Position numbers and translations under genes: made by a program. DNA of 64,000 nt from Acinetobacter piscicola (GTDB lineage: Bacteria; Pseudomonadota; Gammaproteobacteria; Pseudomonadales; Moraxellaceae), in the NCBI RefSeq assembly GCF_002233755.1, contig NZ_KZ268704.1:62001-126000 (forward strand). The letters run 5' to 3'. The notes below the pieces were generated by a model. It made no database searches and had not been told where the DNA came from. It saw nothing but the letters and a program-made list of their open reading frames with translations. The first letter of the stretch is position 1. Every line of letters begins with the position of its first letter. Below are positions 51,235 through 60,523 of this stretch, one piece after another.

Positions 51235-53121
51235 TTAAAAATAATGAGCAAATCCAAAACTTCCTTTCATCCAGTCCTGACCATCTTGCTGTTGGTATTC
51301 CCAACCCACTCTTAAAGAGTTTCGTGAGGACAATGAATATTGTAAGTAACTATTGATTCGTAAGTTCCATTGATGAGAATCTTCCCAATAGGGCAATTCA
51401 AGCTGAACAACACTATTCAACTGATCTGTCCAAAGATTTTGGCAACCTAGCGTAGGCCCTAAACCGATACGCCAACCCTTGTCCAGTGATTTGCCTGCCT
51501 GTAAATGAGTCTGCAATTCTGCATAACATAAATTTTTACGATCATCATCTGCTACGGTATAGCCTGATTGTGCCTTTACCGCAAACACCCCGTGTTGTTC
51601 ATCTTCGCTGAATTTTCCATGATGAATGGCTTCTTGTTGCCATCCCATATTAAATCCCCACGTGATTGGTGTTTTAAATGGCGTAATCGGGTTATATGAA
51701 TTAACCGTTAATACATCCAAATGTTCTAATTTGAGTTGATCATCACGCCACTGTGCAGCGCCATCTAAAAATAAAAGCTGCGTACCTGTACGAAAACCAC
51801 CTTGTGGATCTTTTAATTCATGGTAAGCCTGACGATGCCCTAATTGCACAAATTTCTCGCCCTGCACTTCTCCGATATCGATCGACCAATTTCGAGAATC
51901 ATGCCCATGTACAGGATTTATTTTTGGTTTTTGCGGTTCTTGACGTTGTTTGGCGATTTGGATTTGACTACGTAAACCCAGTAATTGTCTAAAACGTGGT
52001 TGTACAAACGTCTCATCAACTTGGCGAGAAACAAATTGTAGGTATAAATCGTCATAAGCCATTTCAAGTATTTTGGCACGATCCGCTTCCTGCTCATTGG
52101 CTAAACGCATTTGCATTTGCTGAGGTTCTAAAGAAGCGATCTCATGTGCTTTCTTCGCTAAACGATGTCCATGTTGCTTGGCTTGCGCATTCAATTGTGT
52201 TTCTAGTGCAGGACGATACACTGTTTCCTTGATTAAACCTTGTTGGTCAACTGCTTTAATGGTTTCAACAGGAATTGCAGCATAGCTGAATTTATGACGC
52301 AAATTAGCGGTTGGACGAACTAAATCAATAAGTCCCAACAAACGATAGGCGCAATTGTCACTCACGAAATAATATGGGAAGCTCACTTTTTGCATTTCCC
52401 ACATATGTTTGACCAAAAAGGCTGTTTCTTCTGGACTTAAATTCAGTTCATATTCCCACAGATCGCGACTTTCAAAATCACCATATTCTTTTACTTTTCG
52501 GTAATATGGCATCAGTGAATATTCCCCTGGATAATCACCAATTAAACCTTTCCATGCATAAGACCAATTGTCTTGTCCATTCACCGTCGCTGCATAATTC
52601 ACAGCATAAGAGACTAAATTTAATTGCTTTTGGTCTTTAGGGTCTAAACGTAATAAAGTATGACCAAACATAGAGCTTGGATTGCCCATAAAATCTGTGG
52701 CGTAAATTAAAGTCGCTTTATAAGGATTAATTTGTCCATACCACTGCTCAAACTCAGGACATGCAACTTGCGGAAGTTGTTGAGCGTTAATATTTAATTG
52801 TTGTATGAGCCACTGGCTACGAGCTGGGAATTTACAACGAAAAGATTGATTCGGTTCAGCAGACTGAAATAAAGCCGTTATATCTGCAATCATTTCATTT
52901 TTAATATTATTTTGACCATCTGGAGCTAGAAAATAGCCTGAATAACTGACTTCACTTTTTGGAGAATCTTCTGCATAAAGCAAGCGTTTCCATGTGATGT
53001 TCTGTTCTAATTTTTTTTGTTCTGCCAAATTGACATAGTCTTGAATGGCTAATGATTCAGCCGAGGCGCTGAAAGATACAAATGTACTGAGTAAACTTAA
53101 ACTATAAACTAAATATTTCAT
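51235..53121 (-). CDS. DUF4105 exported protein
   Basis: The 628-residue protein has a signal peptide (MKYLVYSLSLLSTFVSFSAS). A central DUF4105 domain (about 140-310) has YATDFMGNPSSMFGHTLLRL and FPYYFVSDNCAYRLLGLIDL. The His and Cys in these stretches resemble NlpC/P60-like catalytic residues, which is inference. The C-terminal ~200 residues alternate like outer-membrane beta strands and end in aromatic Phe (GSFGFAHYF), suggesting outer-membrane insertion. Function is unknown. Monocistronic. Confidence 0.8.
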   Translation of the reverse strand: MKYLVYSLSLLSTFVSFSASAESLAIQDYVNLAEQKKLEQNITWKRLLYAEDSPKSEVSYSGYFLAPDGQNNIKNEMIADITALFQSAEPNQSFRCKFPARSQWLIQQLNINAQQLPQVACPEFEQWYGQINPYKATLIYATDFMGNPSSMFGHTLLRLDPKDQKQLNLVSYAVNYAATVNGQDNWSYAWKGLIGDYPGEYSLMPYYRKVKEYGDFESRDLWEYELNLSPEETAFLVKHMWEMQKVSFPYYFVSDNCAYRLLGLIDLVRPTANLRHKFSYAAIPVETIKAVDQQGLIKETVYRPALETQLNAQAKQHGHRLAKKAHEIASLEPQQMQMRLANEQEADRAKILEMAYDDLYLQFVSRQVDETFVQPRFRQLLGLRSQIQIAKQRQEPQKPKINPVHGHDSRNWSIDIGEVQGEKFVQLGHRQAYHELKDPQGGFRTGTQLLFLDGAAQWRDDQLKLEHLDVLTVNSYNPITPFKTPITWGFNMGWQQEAIHHGKFSEDEQHGVFAVKAQSGYTVADDDRKNLCYAELQTHLQAGKSLDKGWRIGLGPTLGCQNLWTDQLNSVVQLELPYWEDSHQWNLRINSYLQYSLSSRNSLRVGWEYQQQDGQDWMKGSFGFAHYF

Positions 53122-53181
53122 TCACAATTTCAATATTAAAAAATTAAGTAAACTTATGATTTTTATCATATATACAAAATA

Positions 53182-53204
53182 AAAACCCTGTCAAAGACAG
53201 GGCT
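53182..53204 (-). terminator. Terminator of the DUF3015 gene
   Basis: CCCTGTC / GACAGGG stem with a 3-base loop and TTTTT on the minus strand, just past the stop. Confidence 0.8.
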
Positions 53205-53213
53205 AGTAAACCA

Positions 53214-53684
53214 TTAAACGTATGCTTTTAATACCGCATCTTTTGCCATCACATCTTGAAGTGATGCTAAAACTTGTAGAGAATTTTGATTATCTACTGA
53301 ATAGATATGTGAGAAATTTGACTTGGTCACAGCAAAGAAATGTGCTTTATCGGCTTCTTTAACATTCAGCAAAGAAGCAAGAACATTCAAGCTTTCCCCT
53401 TGACCTACAGCCATATCACGCGCAAGTGATTCTGAATTTTCATTGGTGAATGTAACCACTTGAGCAGTGACTTTACCATTCCCATTACAACCCAATGTAC
53501 CAAAAGTAATACCGATTAATTGGTTTGTTAAAAGACCATTGGTTGTTGCAGCTAAAATTTTTGGAATTTTACCTGATTGACCTGCCCAAATTTGCGAACC
53601 GACACCACACCCTACATCGGGATCAGCCATTGCAACACTAGAACCAGCAGCTAATACAGCAGCTAAAGCGATTTTTTTTAACAT
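53214..53684 (-). CDS. DUF3015 secreted protein
   Basis: The 156-residue protein has a signal peptide (MLKKIALAAVLAAGSSVAMA). The mature start DPDVGCGVGSQIWAGQSGK, followed by a second Cys in FGTLGCNGNGK, is typical of DUF3015 proteins, which are periplasmic and of unknown function. The start has a CTGGAGA ribosome-binding site. It has its own terminator. Confidence 0.85.
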   Translation of the reverse strand: MLKKIALAAVLAAGSSVAMADPDVGCGVGSQIWAGQSGKIPKILAATTNGLLTNQLIGITFGTLGCNGNGKVTAQVVTFTNENSESLARDMAVGQGESLNVLASLLNVKEADKAHFFAVTKSNFSHIYSVDNQNSLQVLASLQDVMAKDAVLKAYV

Positions 53685-53816
53685 ATAATTCTCCAGAAAT
53701 TATCCATATATGACATATGTAAATTGTTATATTCCGTTTTGTGTAGATTAAATTACACCCATACAGATTTATCACATAAATATAGATAAGCAAATCAAAA
53801 TATGACAATTAAGTGA

Positions 53817-54623
53817 CTATTTTTTGTTCTCTATAAGTAACCAATTTCCATTGCTATTTCTTTTTCCAAGAATTTTTAAAACAAGAACTAAACTTAATAA
53901 TAGTAATAAATACCAAGAACCTAATTTCCCCCAACCAACCATATGCCATGCATCGACTTGGCTCGGATAAAGCCAAATTTTATAAAATGTACTGATATTT
54001 TCTGCAATCCAGATAATAAATGCCAAAATAAATAAAATTGGAAGCATCGGCAGTTGAAAATGGTGATGGTATAATTCAAAACGAATTTTTGTTTTCCAAA
54101 ATATAATCACACTCCAAATAAAAAGCATATTACGAAAATCTGGAATAAAAAATTTGCTCATAAAATTAATATAAGACAATACCGCCAAACTGAGCATATT
54201 GGCAAAACGAGGCAAATTTATAAATGAAACCTGATATAAACGTAATGATCGTGCAAAAAAACTCCCGACCGCTGAGTACATAAACCCTGCAAATAGAGGT
54301 ACAGTCATTATTTTAAATACAGCAGGTTGTGGATATTGCCAAGAAGCGATTTGCGGGTGAGTTAGAAATAATTCCATACCCATTGCCATGATATGAAATA
54401 AAGCAATCACCTTGGCTTCAGCCCAAGATTCTAATTTTAAATATAACAAACAAGCTTGAATAATTAAGGCGTAAAACAATAAATAGTCATAGCGAAACAA
54501 ACCATAAAACTCATGGCTTCCCATACTCGCTGTTGCTACAAAAGCAATCAGCAATAAAATACCAAATAAGGCAGCTGAGGCTGCCTTATACAAAAACTCA
54601 AATAATGATTTTAAATAGATCAT
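53817..54623 (-). CDS. DUF817 membrane protein
   Basis: The 268-residue protein has about eight TM helices and matches the DUF817 (YoaT/COG3739) pattern: AKVIALFHIMAMGMELFLTH, KIMTVPLFAGFMYSAVGSF, and IAENISTFYKIWLYPSQVDA. Function is unknown. It lies 14 bp downstream of hemE on the same strand, probably co-transcribed; a role in haem synthesis is not implied. Confidence 0.8.
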   Translation of the reverse strand: MIYLKSLFEFLYKAASAALFGILLLIAFVATASMGSHEFYGLFRYDYLLFYALIIQACLLYLKLESWAEAKVIALFHIMAMGMELFLTHPQIASWQYPQPAVFKIMTVPLFAGFMYSAVGSFFARSLRLYQVSFINLPRFANMLSLAVLSYINFMSKFFIPDFRNMLFIWSVIIFWKTKIRFELYHHHFQLPMLPILFILAFIIWIAENISTFYKIWLYPSQVDAWHMVGWGKLGSWYLLLLLSLVLVLKILGKRNSNGNWLLIENKK

Positions 54624-54637
54624 GGCGAAATTAAAGC

Positions 54638-55711
54638 TTAGCCTAAATACTTGGCACTATATTCATGAACCGTATCAATAAAAGCTTTAGGATTTTTTGG
54701 ATCGATCCATTGGGTAATACCATGACCTAAATTTGCCACATAACCTGTTTTTTCACCATTGGCATAAGCATCATCCAGCATGGCTTTGGTGGCATTTTCA
54801 ATCGTCATTGCAGAACCATAAAGCGTTGCAGGATCTAAATTTCCTTGTAATGCTGCACGGCCATTTACAGTTTGGCGAGCAACATTTAATGGTGTCGTCC
54901 AATCTAAACCAAATGCATCTGCACCTGTTGCAATCATAGGCTCAAGCCATTGACCACCGCCTTTAGTGAATAAAATAACAGGAACTTTTCGTCCTTCACT
55001 TTCACGTTTTAGACCTGCTACAATTTTTTGCATGTATTTTAAAGAAAATTCTAAATATTCACGGTGAGCCAATGCCCCACCCCAACTATCAAAAATTTGT
55101 ACAGCTTGCGCACCTGCATCAATTTGCGCATTTAAATAATCAATAACAGCATCCGCAAGTCGATCCAATAATGCATGTAAAACTTCGGGTTGCGCATACA
55201 TCATCTGTTTAGTAAAACGAAAATCCTTACTCGAACCACCTTCAACCATATAAGTTGCCAATGTCCAAGGACTGCCTGAGAAACCAATCAATGGAACTTG
55301 TCCACCCAATGCAGAACGAATGGTCGTCACTGCATTCATGACATAAGATAAATCTGATTTCGCATCAAACTTTGGAAGATTGGCAACATCCTGTTCTGTT
55401 CGAACAGTTTTATGAAATTTTGGACCTTCACCTACTTCAAAATATAGACCTAAGCCCAAAGCATCTGGAACAGTGAGAATGTCTGAGAAAAGAATCGCAG
55501 CATCTAATTCATAACGACGCAAAGGCTGTAAAGTCACTTCACAAGCAAATTCTGTATTTTTACAAAGAGAAAGAAAATCACCTGCTTTAGCACGCGTTTC
55601 ACGGTATTCTGGTAAATAACGTCCTGCTTGACGCATCATCCATACGGGTGTGGTATCTACAGGTTCACGTAATAAGGCACGTAGAAAACGATCATTTTTT
55701 AAGGTCGTCAT
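54638..55711 (-). CDS. hemE: Uroporphyrinogen decarboxylase
   Basis: The 357-residue enzyme converts uroporphyrinogen III to coproporphyrinogen III in haem biosynthesis. The N-terminal signature [17 protein letters not shown] is at about residue 22, with [20 protein letters not shown] and FDSWGGAL downstream. Length is typical. It is first in a two-gene unit with the DUF817 gene. Confidence 0.95.
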   Translation of the reverse strand: MTTLKNDRFLRALLREPVDTTPVWMMRQAGRYLPEYRETRAKAGDFLSLCKNTEFACEVTLQPLRRYELDAAILFSDILTVPDALGLGLYFEVGEGPKFHKTVRTEQDVANLPKFDAKSDLSYVMNAVTTIRSALGGQVPLIGFSGSPWTLATYMVEGGSSKDFRFTKQMMYAQPEVLHALLDRLADAVIDYLNAQIDAGAQAVQIFDSWGGALAHREYLEFSLKYMQKIVAGLKRESEGRKVPVILFTKGGGQWLEPMIATGADAFGLDWTTPLNVARQTVNGRAALQGNLDPATLYGSAMTIENATKAMLDDAYANGEKTGYVANLGHGITQWIDPKNPKAFIDTVHEYSAKYLG

Positions 55712-55985
55712 TTACTTTCCCATTCCAAAAATTAAAGTCGCTCCATCATAGCAAAAAGGCTTCAAATTTAATAATTTCTAAGCAAAAATTTCAGTCTACA
55801 AATTGAATCAGCACAATATTTATAAATTTTTAAAATACGAAAATAAAACAAAAATGCTTTTTACAATATTTCTCCATAGAAAAAAATGATTGAAACAAAA
55901 CAAGTACTGCATCTATATGTAATTTCTGTAATACTTGCCAAGATATTTTAGTAATCAATATGAATAATTCTTAAGGTTGAATTAC

Positions 55986-57227
55986 ATGTTCGTTCGCTCA
56001 ATTCTTGCTTTGAGTTTAAGCTGTATACTTACTGGTACAGCATTTGCAGCTTCTACAACTGAGCAACCTCTAAATCCTACAAAAGTTGCAACCACTCCAG
56101 TCGAAGATCCAATTGACCCTTTAGCAATTGATTCATCAGCAGTATCTTCTGCTGAAGCTCAGATCTCGCAGCAAGAGCAACAAGAGTTAGACCAAGCCGC
56201 TAATACACTGCAAAATTTAGAAAAAACAGAATCTAAAACTGCAGATATTGCTTCTGCTCCAACTGCACCTTCAACACCTACTGTACCAACAACTCCGCCA
56301 TCAAACCCAAATGCACCCAAAGCATCTTGGACACTCGATGGTCTGAACAATGCACAGTGGTATGAAAATATTGGCAAAGGTCAATTCCCTGTCTATGCTC
56401 GTGCACATGTGATGTTGAATAATGCACATGCTTCACCAGGTGCAATTGATGGCACCAGTGGTATGAACACCTTAAAAGCGGTTGCATCATTCCAGCAAAT
56501 CAATGGTTTAAAACCAACAGGTGAATTAACTCAAGAAACTTGGGATACATTGGTTGCTAAACAAGGCAATAAACCTGCCTTCGTTGAATACACTGTGACG
56601 GCTGAAGATATTAAAGGCCCTTATGCAAAATCAATTCCACATGATTATGCATTACAAGCAAAAATGCCAGGTCTTTACTACACTCGTGTCACTGAAATGT
56701 TGGGTGAAAAATTCCACATGGATGAAGATTTCCTCAAGAAATTAAATCCTAAAGCAACATTTAATAAAGTTGGTGAAAAAATCGTTGTAACTAATATTCG
56801 CAATGAACTTCCTGAAAATATTCACCTCATTGTTGCGCATAAAGGTGCGAAACAACTTTATTTGTTTAATGCTCAAAACCAAATGGTTGGTTCGTTTCCA
56901 GCAACCATTGGTAGCTCAGATACACCTTCACCACAAGGAACATATAAAGTTACTGGTGTAGCGAAAAATCCTTGGTACAGCTACTCACCAAGTAACTTTG
57001 TTCAGGGCAAAAACTTAAAACCATTATCATTACCACCGGGTCCAAATGCACCAGTTGGAAATATTTGGATTGGTTTAAGCAAAAAATCATTTGGTATTCA
57101 CGGTACACCGAATCCATCAGCAATCTCTAAAACGGCTTCACATGGTTGTATCCGTTTAACCAACTGGGATGCAAATGACCTCGGTAAAAAAGTGAAATCG
57201 GGTGTTACTGTTAAATTCTTAGAATGA
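55986..57227 (+). CDS. L,D-transpeptidase (YkuD family) with peptidoglycan-binding domain
   Basis: The 413-residue exported protein (start ATG 55986, AAGG 9 bases before) has a signal peptide cut near TAFAA and a Pro/Thr/Ala-rich linker (about 35-105). A peptidoglycan-binding helical domain follows (ARAHVMLNNAHASPGAIDG; TLKAVASFQQINGLKPTGEL), then a LysM-like stretch. The YkuD catalytic domain has HGTPNPSAISKTASHGCIRL, with the catalytic Cys near residue 392. It would form 3-3 cross-links or modify D-Ala stems. A strong terminator follows. Confidence 0.9.
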   Translation: MFVRSILALSLSCILTGTAFAASTTEQPLNPTKVATTPVEDPIDPLAIDSSAVSSAEAQISQQEQQELDQAANTLQNLEKTESKTADIASAPTAPSTPTVPTTPPSNPNAPKASWTLDGLNNAQWYENIGKGQFPVYARAHVMLNNAHASPGAIDGTSGMNTLKAVASFQQINGLKPTGELTQETWDTLVAKQGNKPAFVEYTVTAEDIKGPYAKSIPHDYALQAKMPGLYYTRVTEMLGEKFHMDEDFLKKLNPKATFNKVGEKIVVTNIRNELPENIHLIVAHKGAKQLYLFNAQNQMVGSFPATIGSSDTPSPQGTYKVTGVAKNPWYSYSPSNFVQGKNLKPLSLPPGPNAPVGNIWIGLSKKSFGIHGTPNPSAISKTASHGCIRLTNWDANDLGKKVKSGVTVKFLE

Positions 57228-57256
57228 TCATTCGGAATTAAGCATTCACCAATATC

Positions 57257-57290
57257 AAAAACCAGTGTCAATGCACTGGTTTTTTTATTT
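57257..57290 (+). terminator. Terminator after the L,D-transpeptidase gene
   Basis: AAAACCAGTG / CACTGGTTTT stem with a 6-base loop and long T-run. Confidence 0.88.
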
Positions 57291-57340
57291 AAGATACACT
57301 ATTTATAAAAATACGCAGTTCTATTCTTAGGCATATGACA

Positions 57341-58168
57341 ATGCTCAATACACAACAAATTTCTAAAATAAAGAACATGTTCTCCAGTGCAGATGGTTTA
57401 CTCATCACGGCGGGTGCGGGCATGGGTATTGATTCTGGATTACCTGATTTTCGTGGTAATCAAGGCATGTGGCAAGCTTATCCTGAATTAGGAAAACAAC
57501 GTATTGAATTTACTTCAATTGCGAATCCTGCTGCATTTTTGAAGACACCTAGGCTTGCTTGGGGATTTTATGGACATCGTCTCCAACTTTATCGCGAAAC
57601 CACACCACATCAAGGCTTTCATTTACTCAAAAAATTAAGTGAAGTATTACAACTCCCCTATTTCATTTTTACCTCAAATGTCGACGGTCAATTCCAAAAA
57701 GCTGGCTTTAATGAAGATCTGATTTATGAATGCCATGGTTCTATTCACCATTTACAATGTTTGGATGGTTGTGAAAATAAAATCTGGGACGCGGATCAAA
57801 TTCAACCCCGAATTGATAACACTCGTTGCGAATGGCTGGGCGAATTGCCACAATGCCCACATTGCTTAGAATTAGCAAGACCCAATATTTTGATGTTCGA
57901 TGACTATGATTGGCTGAATAATAGAACGAATCAACAAAGACAAAACTTAGAACATTGGTTAAAGCAATATCGCCAACCGATTGTCATTGAAATAGGTGCA
58001 GGAATAGCGATTCCTACTGTTCGTAATTTTGGTGAAAGATTTGTACCATCCTTCATTCGCATCAATCCTAGAGAATATGATTTAGCGACAAATCAAGGAA
58101 TCTCGATTCCAAACAATGCCTTGCCTTCTATTCAAGCGATTTTAGATGTACTAAAAACCGAAGAATAG
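57341..58168 (+). CDS. Sir2-family NAD-dependent protein deacetylase
   Basis: The 275-residue sirtuin has NAD-binding TAGAGMGIDSGLPDFRGNQG near residue 20, TSNVDGQFQKAGF, and catalytic His in YECHGSIHHLQC near residue 140. Two Cys pairs (CLDGC and CPHC) likely bind zinc. The CxxxC spacing of the first pair is slightly unusual. The start at 57341 has a TTAGG site 9 bases away; the ATG at 57335 is nearly as possible. Substrates are unknown. Confidence 0.85.
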   Translation: MLNTQQISKIKNMFSSADGLLITAGAGMGIDSGLPDFRGNQGMWQAYPELGKQRIEFTSIANPAAFLKTPRLAWGFYGHRLQLYRETTPHQGFHLLKKLSEVLQLPYFIFTSNVDGQFQKAGFNEDLIYECHGSIHHLQCLDGCENKIWDADQIQPRIDNTRCEWLGELPQCPHCLELARPNILMFDDYDWLNNRTNQQRQNLEHWLKQYRQPIVIEIGAGIAIPTVRNFGERFVPSFIRINPREYDLATNQGISIPNNALPSIQAILDVLKTEE

Positions 58169-58330
58169 ATTTATTTACAAATCGAAAAGTTAGGGAAATT
58201 TACAACGGTTACATAATTTCTAAATCATCGTTCCAAATATACAACAATACGTTGCTTGTTTAATGTTTTAAGCATTACAGTGAAGGATTAATATAATCTC
58301 AAGTTAAAAACAAAAATTTGGAGATTTGAA

Positions 58331-59020
58331 ATGAATACATTTTTACATCGCAGTGAAGACCGTGGACATGTACAAGCAGGATGGCTAGATACCAAACATA
58401 GCTTCTCATTTGGTAGTTGGTATGATCCTAAATATATGGGTGTCGGTTCATTACGTGTCATCAACGATGATACGATTGCTGCACATAACGGCTTTGGTAC
58501 TCACCCACATGACAATATGGAAATCTTAACATGTGTACTTGATGGGACAATTTCACATAAAGACAGTATGGGTAACGAAGGTCACATCAAAGCTGGTGAA
58601 TGGCAATTGATGAGTGCTGGTACCGGTGTACGGCATAGTGAAGAAAACAAAGGAGATAAACCCGTTCACATTCTCCAAATTTGGGTGATTCCAAATGTGA
58701 AAGATGCTGAACCAAACTATCAACAAATCGAACGTGACCCAAAGAAAACACCAAACGAGTGGCAATTGATTGCTGGCCCAAACGAAAATGCGCCGATGCA
58801 TATTCGTCAAAATGCAGAAATTAAAGCGGCTTATTTAGAAAAAGGTCACACACTTGAAGTTAAAGCGACTCAAATGTTTAACTATGTTCATGTAATTGAA
58901 GGTGAAATTGATATTGCAGGTCAAATTGTCAAAGCAGGTGATGCTTATCTGTTTGATGAAGATGCAACCCTTTCAGCGAATGAAAATAGTCAATTCATCT
59001 GGTTTGATTTAACCAATTAA
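58331..59020 (+). CDS. Pirin-family protein
   Basis: The 229-residue bicupin has N-terminal SFGSWYDPKYMGVGSLRVIN and metal ligands in GFGTHPHDNMEILTCVLDG and later GVRHSEENKGDKPVHILQIW. YhhW-type pirins can have quercetinase activity. The N-terminal His set is complete. GGAG lies 7 bases before the start. A terminator follows. Confidence 0.9.
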   Translation: MNTFLHRSEDRGHVQAGWLDTKHSFSFGSWYDPKYMGVGSLRVINDDTIAAHNGFGTHPHDNMEILTCVLDGTISHKDSMGNEGHIKAGEWQLMSAGTGVRHSEENKGDKPVHILQIWVIPNVKDAEPNYQQIERDPKKTPNEWQLIAGPNENAPMHIRQNAEIKAAYLEKGHTLEVKATQMFNYVHVIEGEIDIAGQIVKAGDAYLFDEDATLSANENSQFIWFDLTN

Positions 59021-59038
59021 TTTGTCTAACCCACCATA

Positions 59039-59067
59039 AAACCTCTGTATATCAAATACAGAGGTTT
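59039..59067 (+). terminator. Terminator after the pirin gene
   Basis: A perfect 12-bp stem AAACCTCTGTAT / ATACAGAGGTTT with a 5-base loop, followed by CTTATTT, 18 bases past the stop. Confidence 0.82.
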
Positions 59068-59157
59068 CTTATTTGGGGTAGAAAATAGGTTCTAAAATAA
59101 TAATATTTCTTATTAATTCATTAAAAATCATTTTTATCAATTTGATAGAATTTTTCT

Positions 59158-59769
59158 TTAACGCATCCGTTTTAAGTTATAAGTGACGACACCCCAGATT
59201 TCAACCTCTTGACCTTCCTCAATATAAATATTCTGATACTCAGGGTTTTCAGCTTTTAACCAAATTTTAGGAGGATCAAATTGTTTATCAATCATCAAAC
59301 GCTTTACCGTAAAATCATTATCTATACGGGCAATCACAATATCCCCTGATTTAGCCGTAATACTACGATCCACAATCAATGGATCGTCAATGTCAATTCC
59401 AACATCAAGCATAGATAAAGAATTTGCTTTAACAATAAATGTTGAACTTTCATTACGAATCAAAAATTCATTCATATCTAAAGATTGATCAATCGTATCT
59501 TGCACAGAAAAAGGTACACCTGCGGCTACTCGTTCTGTTGCCATGGGAATTTGATAAATTTTATCCAAGTTTGGTTGAACGGTTTGAATTTTAATACTTG
59601 AAGTTAAATCACTCAAATGACCATTGTTGAAATTTTTCAGTAACCAACTTTTGATAAAATCAACTTGCGACTCAGGTACACGGATAACTTTTGTTGGTTC
59701 ATTAAATTGTGCTTTACGGCCTGCATTTATTCTTGCTCCCCCATGTTCAAACTCTACTTTTTTTGTCAT
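59158..59769 (-). CDS. umuDAb: UmuDAb, autocleaved SOS repressor of Acinetobacter
   Basis: The 203-residue UmuD-like S24 peptidase has the extra N-terminal DNA-binding region found only in Acinetobacter (GGARINAGRKAQFNEPTKVI, then RVPESQVDFIK). Its cleavage site Ala83-Gly84 (VAAGVPF), catalytic Ser119 (NSLSM) and Lys156 (FTVKRL) fall at the positions reported for A. baumannii UmuDAb, which replaces LexA for a set of DNA-damage genes. The start at 59769 follows AGGA by 6 bases; a longer upstream reading is not supported. It diverges from ddrR. Confidence 0.93.
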   Translation of the reverse strand: MTKKVEFEHGGARINAGRKAQFNEPTKVIRVPESQVDFIKSWLLKNFNNGHLSDLTSSIKIQTVQPNLDKIYQIPMATERVAAGVPFSVQDTIDQSLDMNEFLIRNESSTFIVKANSLSMLDVGIDIDDPLIVDRSITAKSGDIVIARIDNDFTVKRLMIDKQFDPPKIWLKAENPEYQNIYIEEGQEVEIWGVVTYNLKRMR

Positions 59770-59883
59770 GATGCATCCTATATGCTGTATCAAAGCCATT
59801 AAAATCAATATATCTCGAAAAAGTTACAAATTCAAGTTGACGCCGTGATTATTTTGAATAACAATAACCTTATCGATCAGTTT

Positions 59884-59904
59884 TTGACATATCTATTTGA
59901 TCAA
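59884..59904. promoter_or_regulatory. Candidate UmuDAb operator between umuDAb and ddrR
   Basis: TTGA-N13-TCAA, a 21-bp palindromic site, has the same outer ends and length as the UmuDAb box I recall from A. baumannii. Its position between the divergent umuDAb and ddrR fits control of both. Confidence 0.6.
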
Positions 59905-60058
59905 GGATGACAAAGATAATCAACATACTTTTCATAAATCAATAAGTTAGAATAGAAATAATATTCAGCGTTTCACTAATGCATTGATCTAATTGAATAA
60001 GTTTACTGGTCTGATTTAGCTTACTTAATTGATAAATTTTCTATGCGGAGACATAAAA

Positions 60059-60292
60059 ATGGCTACTCAACGTGATGCAATTCTTGGTTATGCAGATGAA
60101 CAACATGCTTACTATATTCGCCTCATTGAAGACAATACAGTGCTCGGCAGCCAATATGGTCTATTCTGTGAGAATACCAATAGTGATACAGCCGAAAGTA
60201 TTATGACGACACTATTTTTAAAGAAATCTTTTTGGCTCAATGGTTCGGCATTCAACGATATTGTGAAAGGTTTAGAGCCTTTAACACTTTGA
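60059..60292 (+). CDS. ddrR: DdrR, DNA-damage response corepressor
   Basis: The 77-residue protein (MATQRDAILGYADEQHAYYI near the start; GLEPLTL at the end) stands divergently to umuDAb exactly as ddrR does in Acinetobacter. DdrR acts with UmuDAb to repress error-prone polymerase genes. The ATG at 60059 is preceded by GGAG at 8 bases; ten open codons upstream are not favoured. The identity rests on size, synteny and sequence feel. Confidence 0.88.
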   Translation: MATQRDAILGYADEQHAYYIRLIEDNTVLGSQYGLFCENTNSDTAESIMTTLFLKKSFWLNGSAFNDIVKGLEPLTL

Positions 60293-60523
60293 AGATTGAA
60301 TGAAAAACAATGTGAAATCTGCCTAAATAAACTTACCTGAATATTGTGCTCGGAAATATGAATAAGCATTCATACTCAGACCATAAAAAACACACTATTC
60401 AGGGTCATATGAAACACTGTGACAGATGAATCTTTATGTATATATTTTTATATTTAATAAATGAACTGGATTAAGCAAACTGAACATCTGAATCATCTAT
60501 TATTCAGCTTAATCTTATAATGA

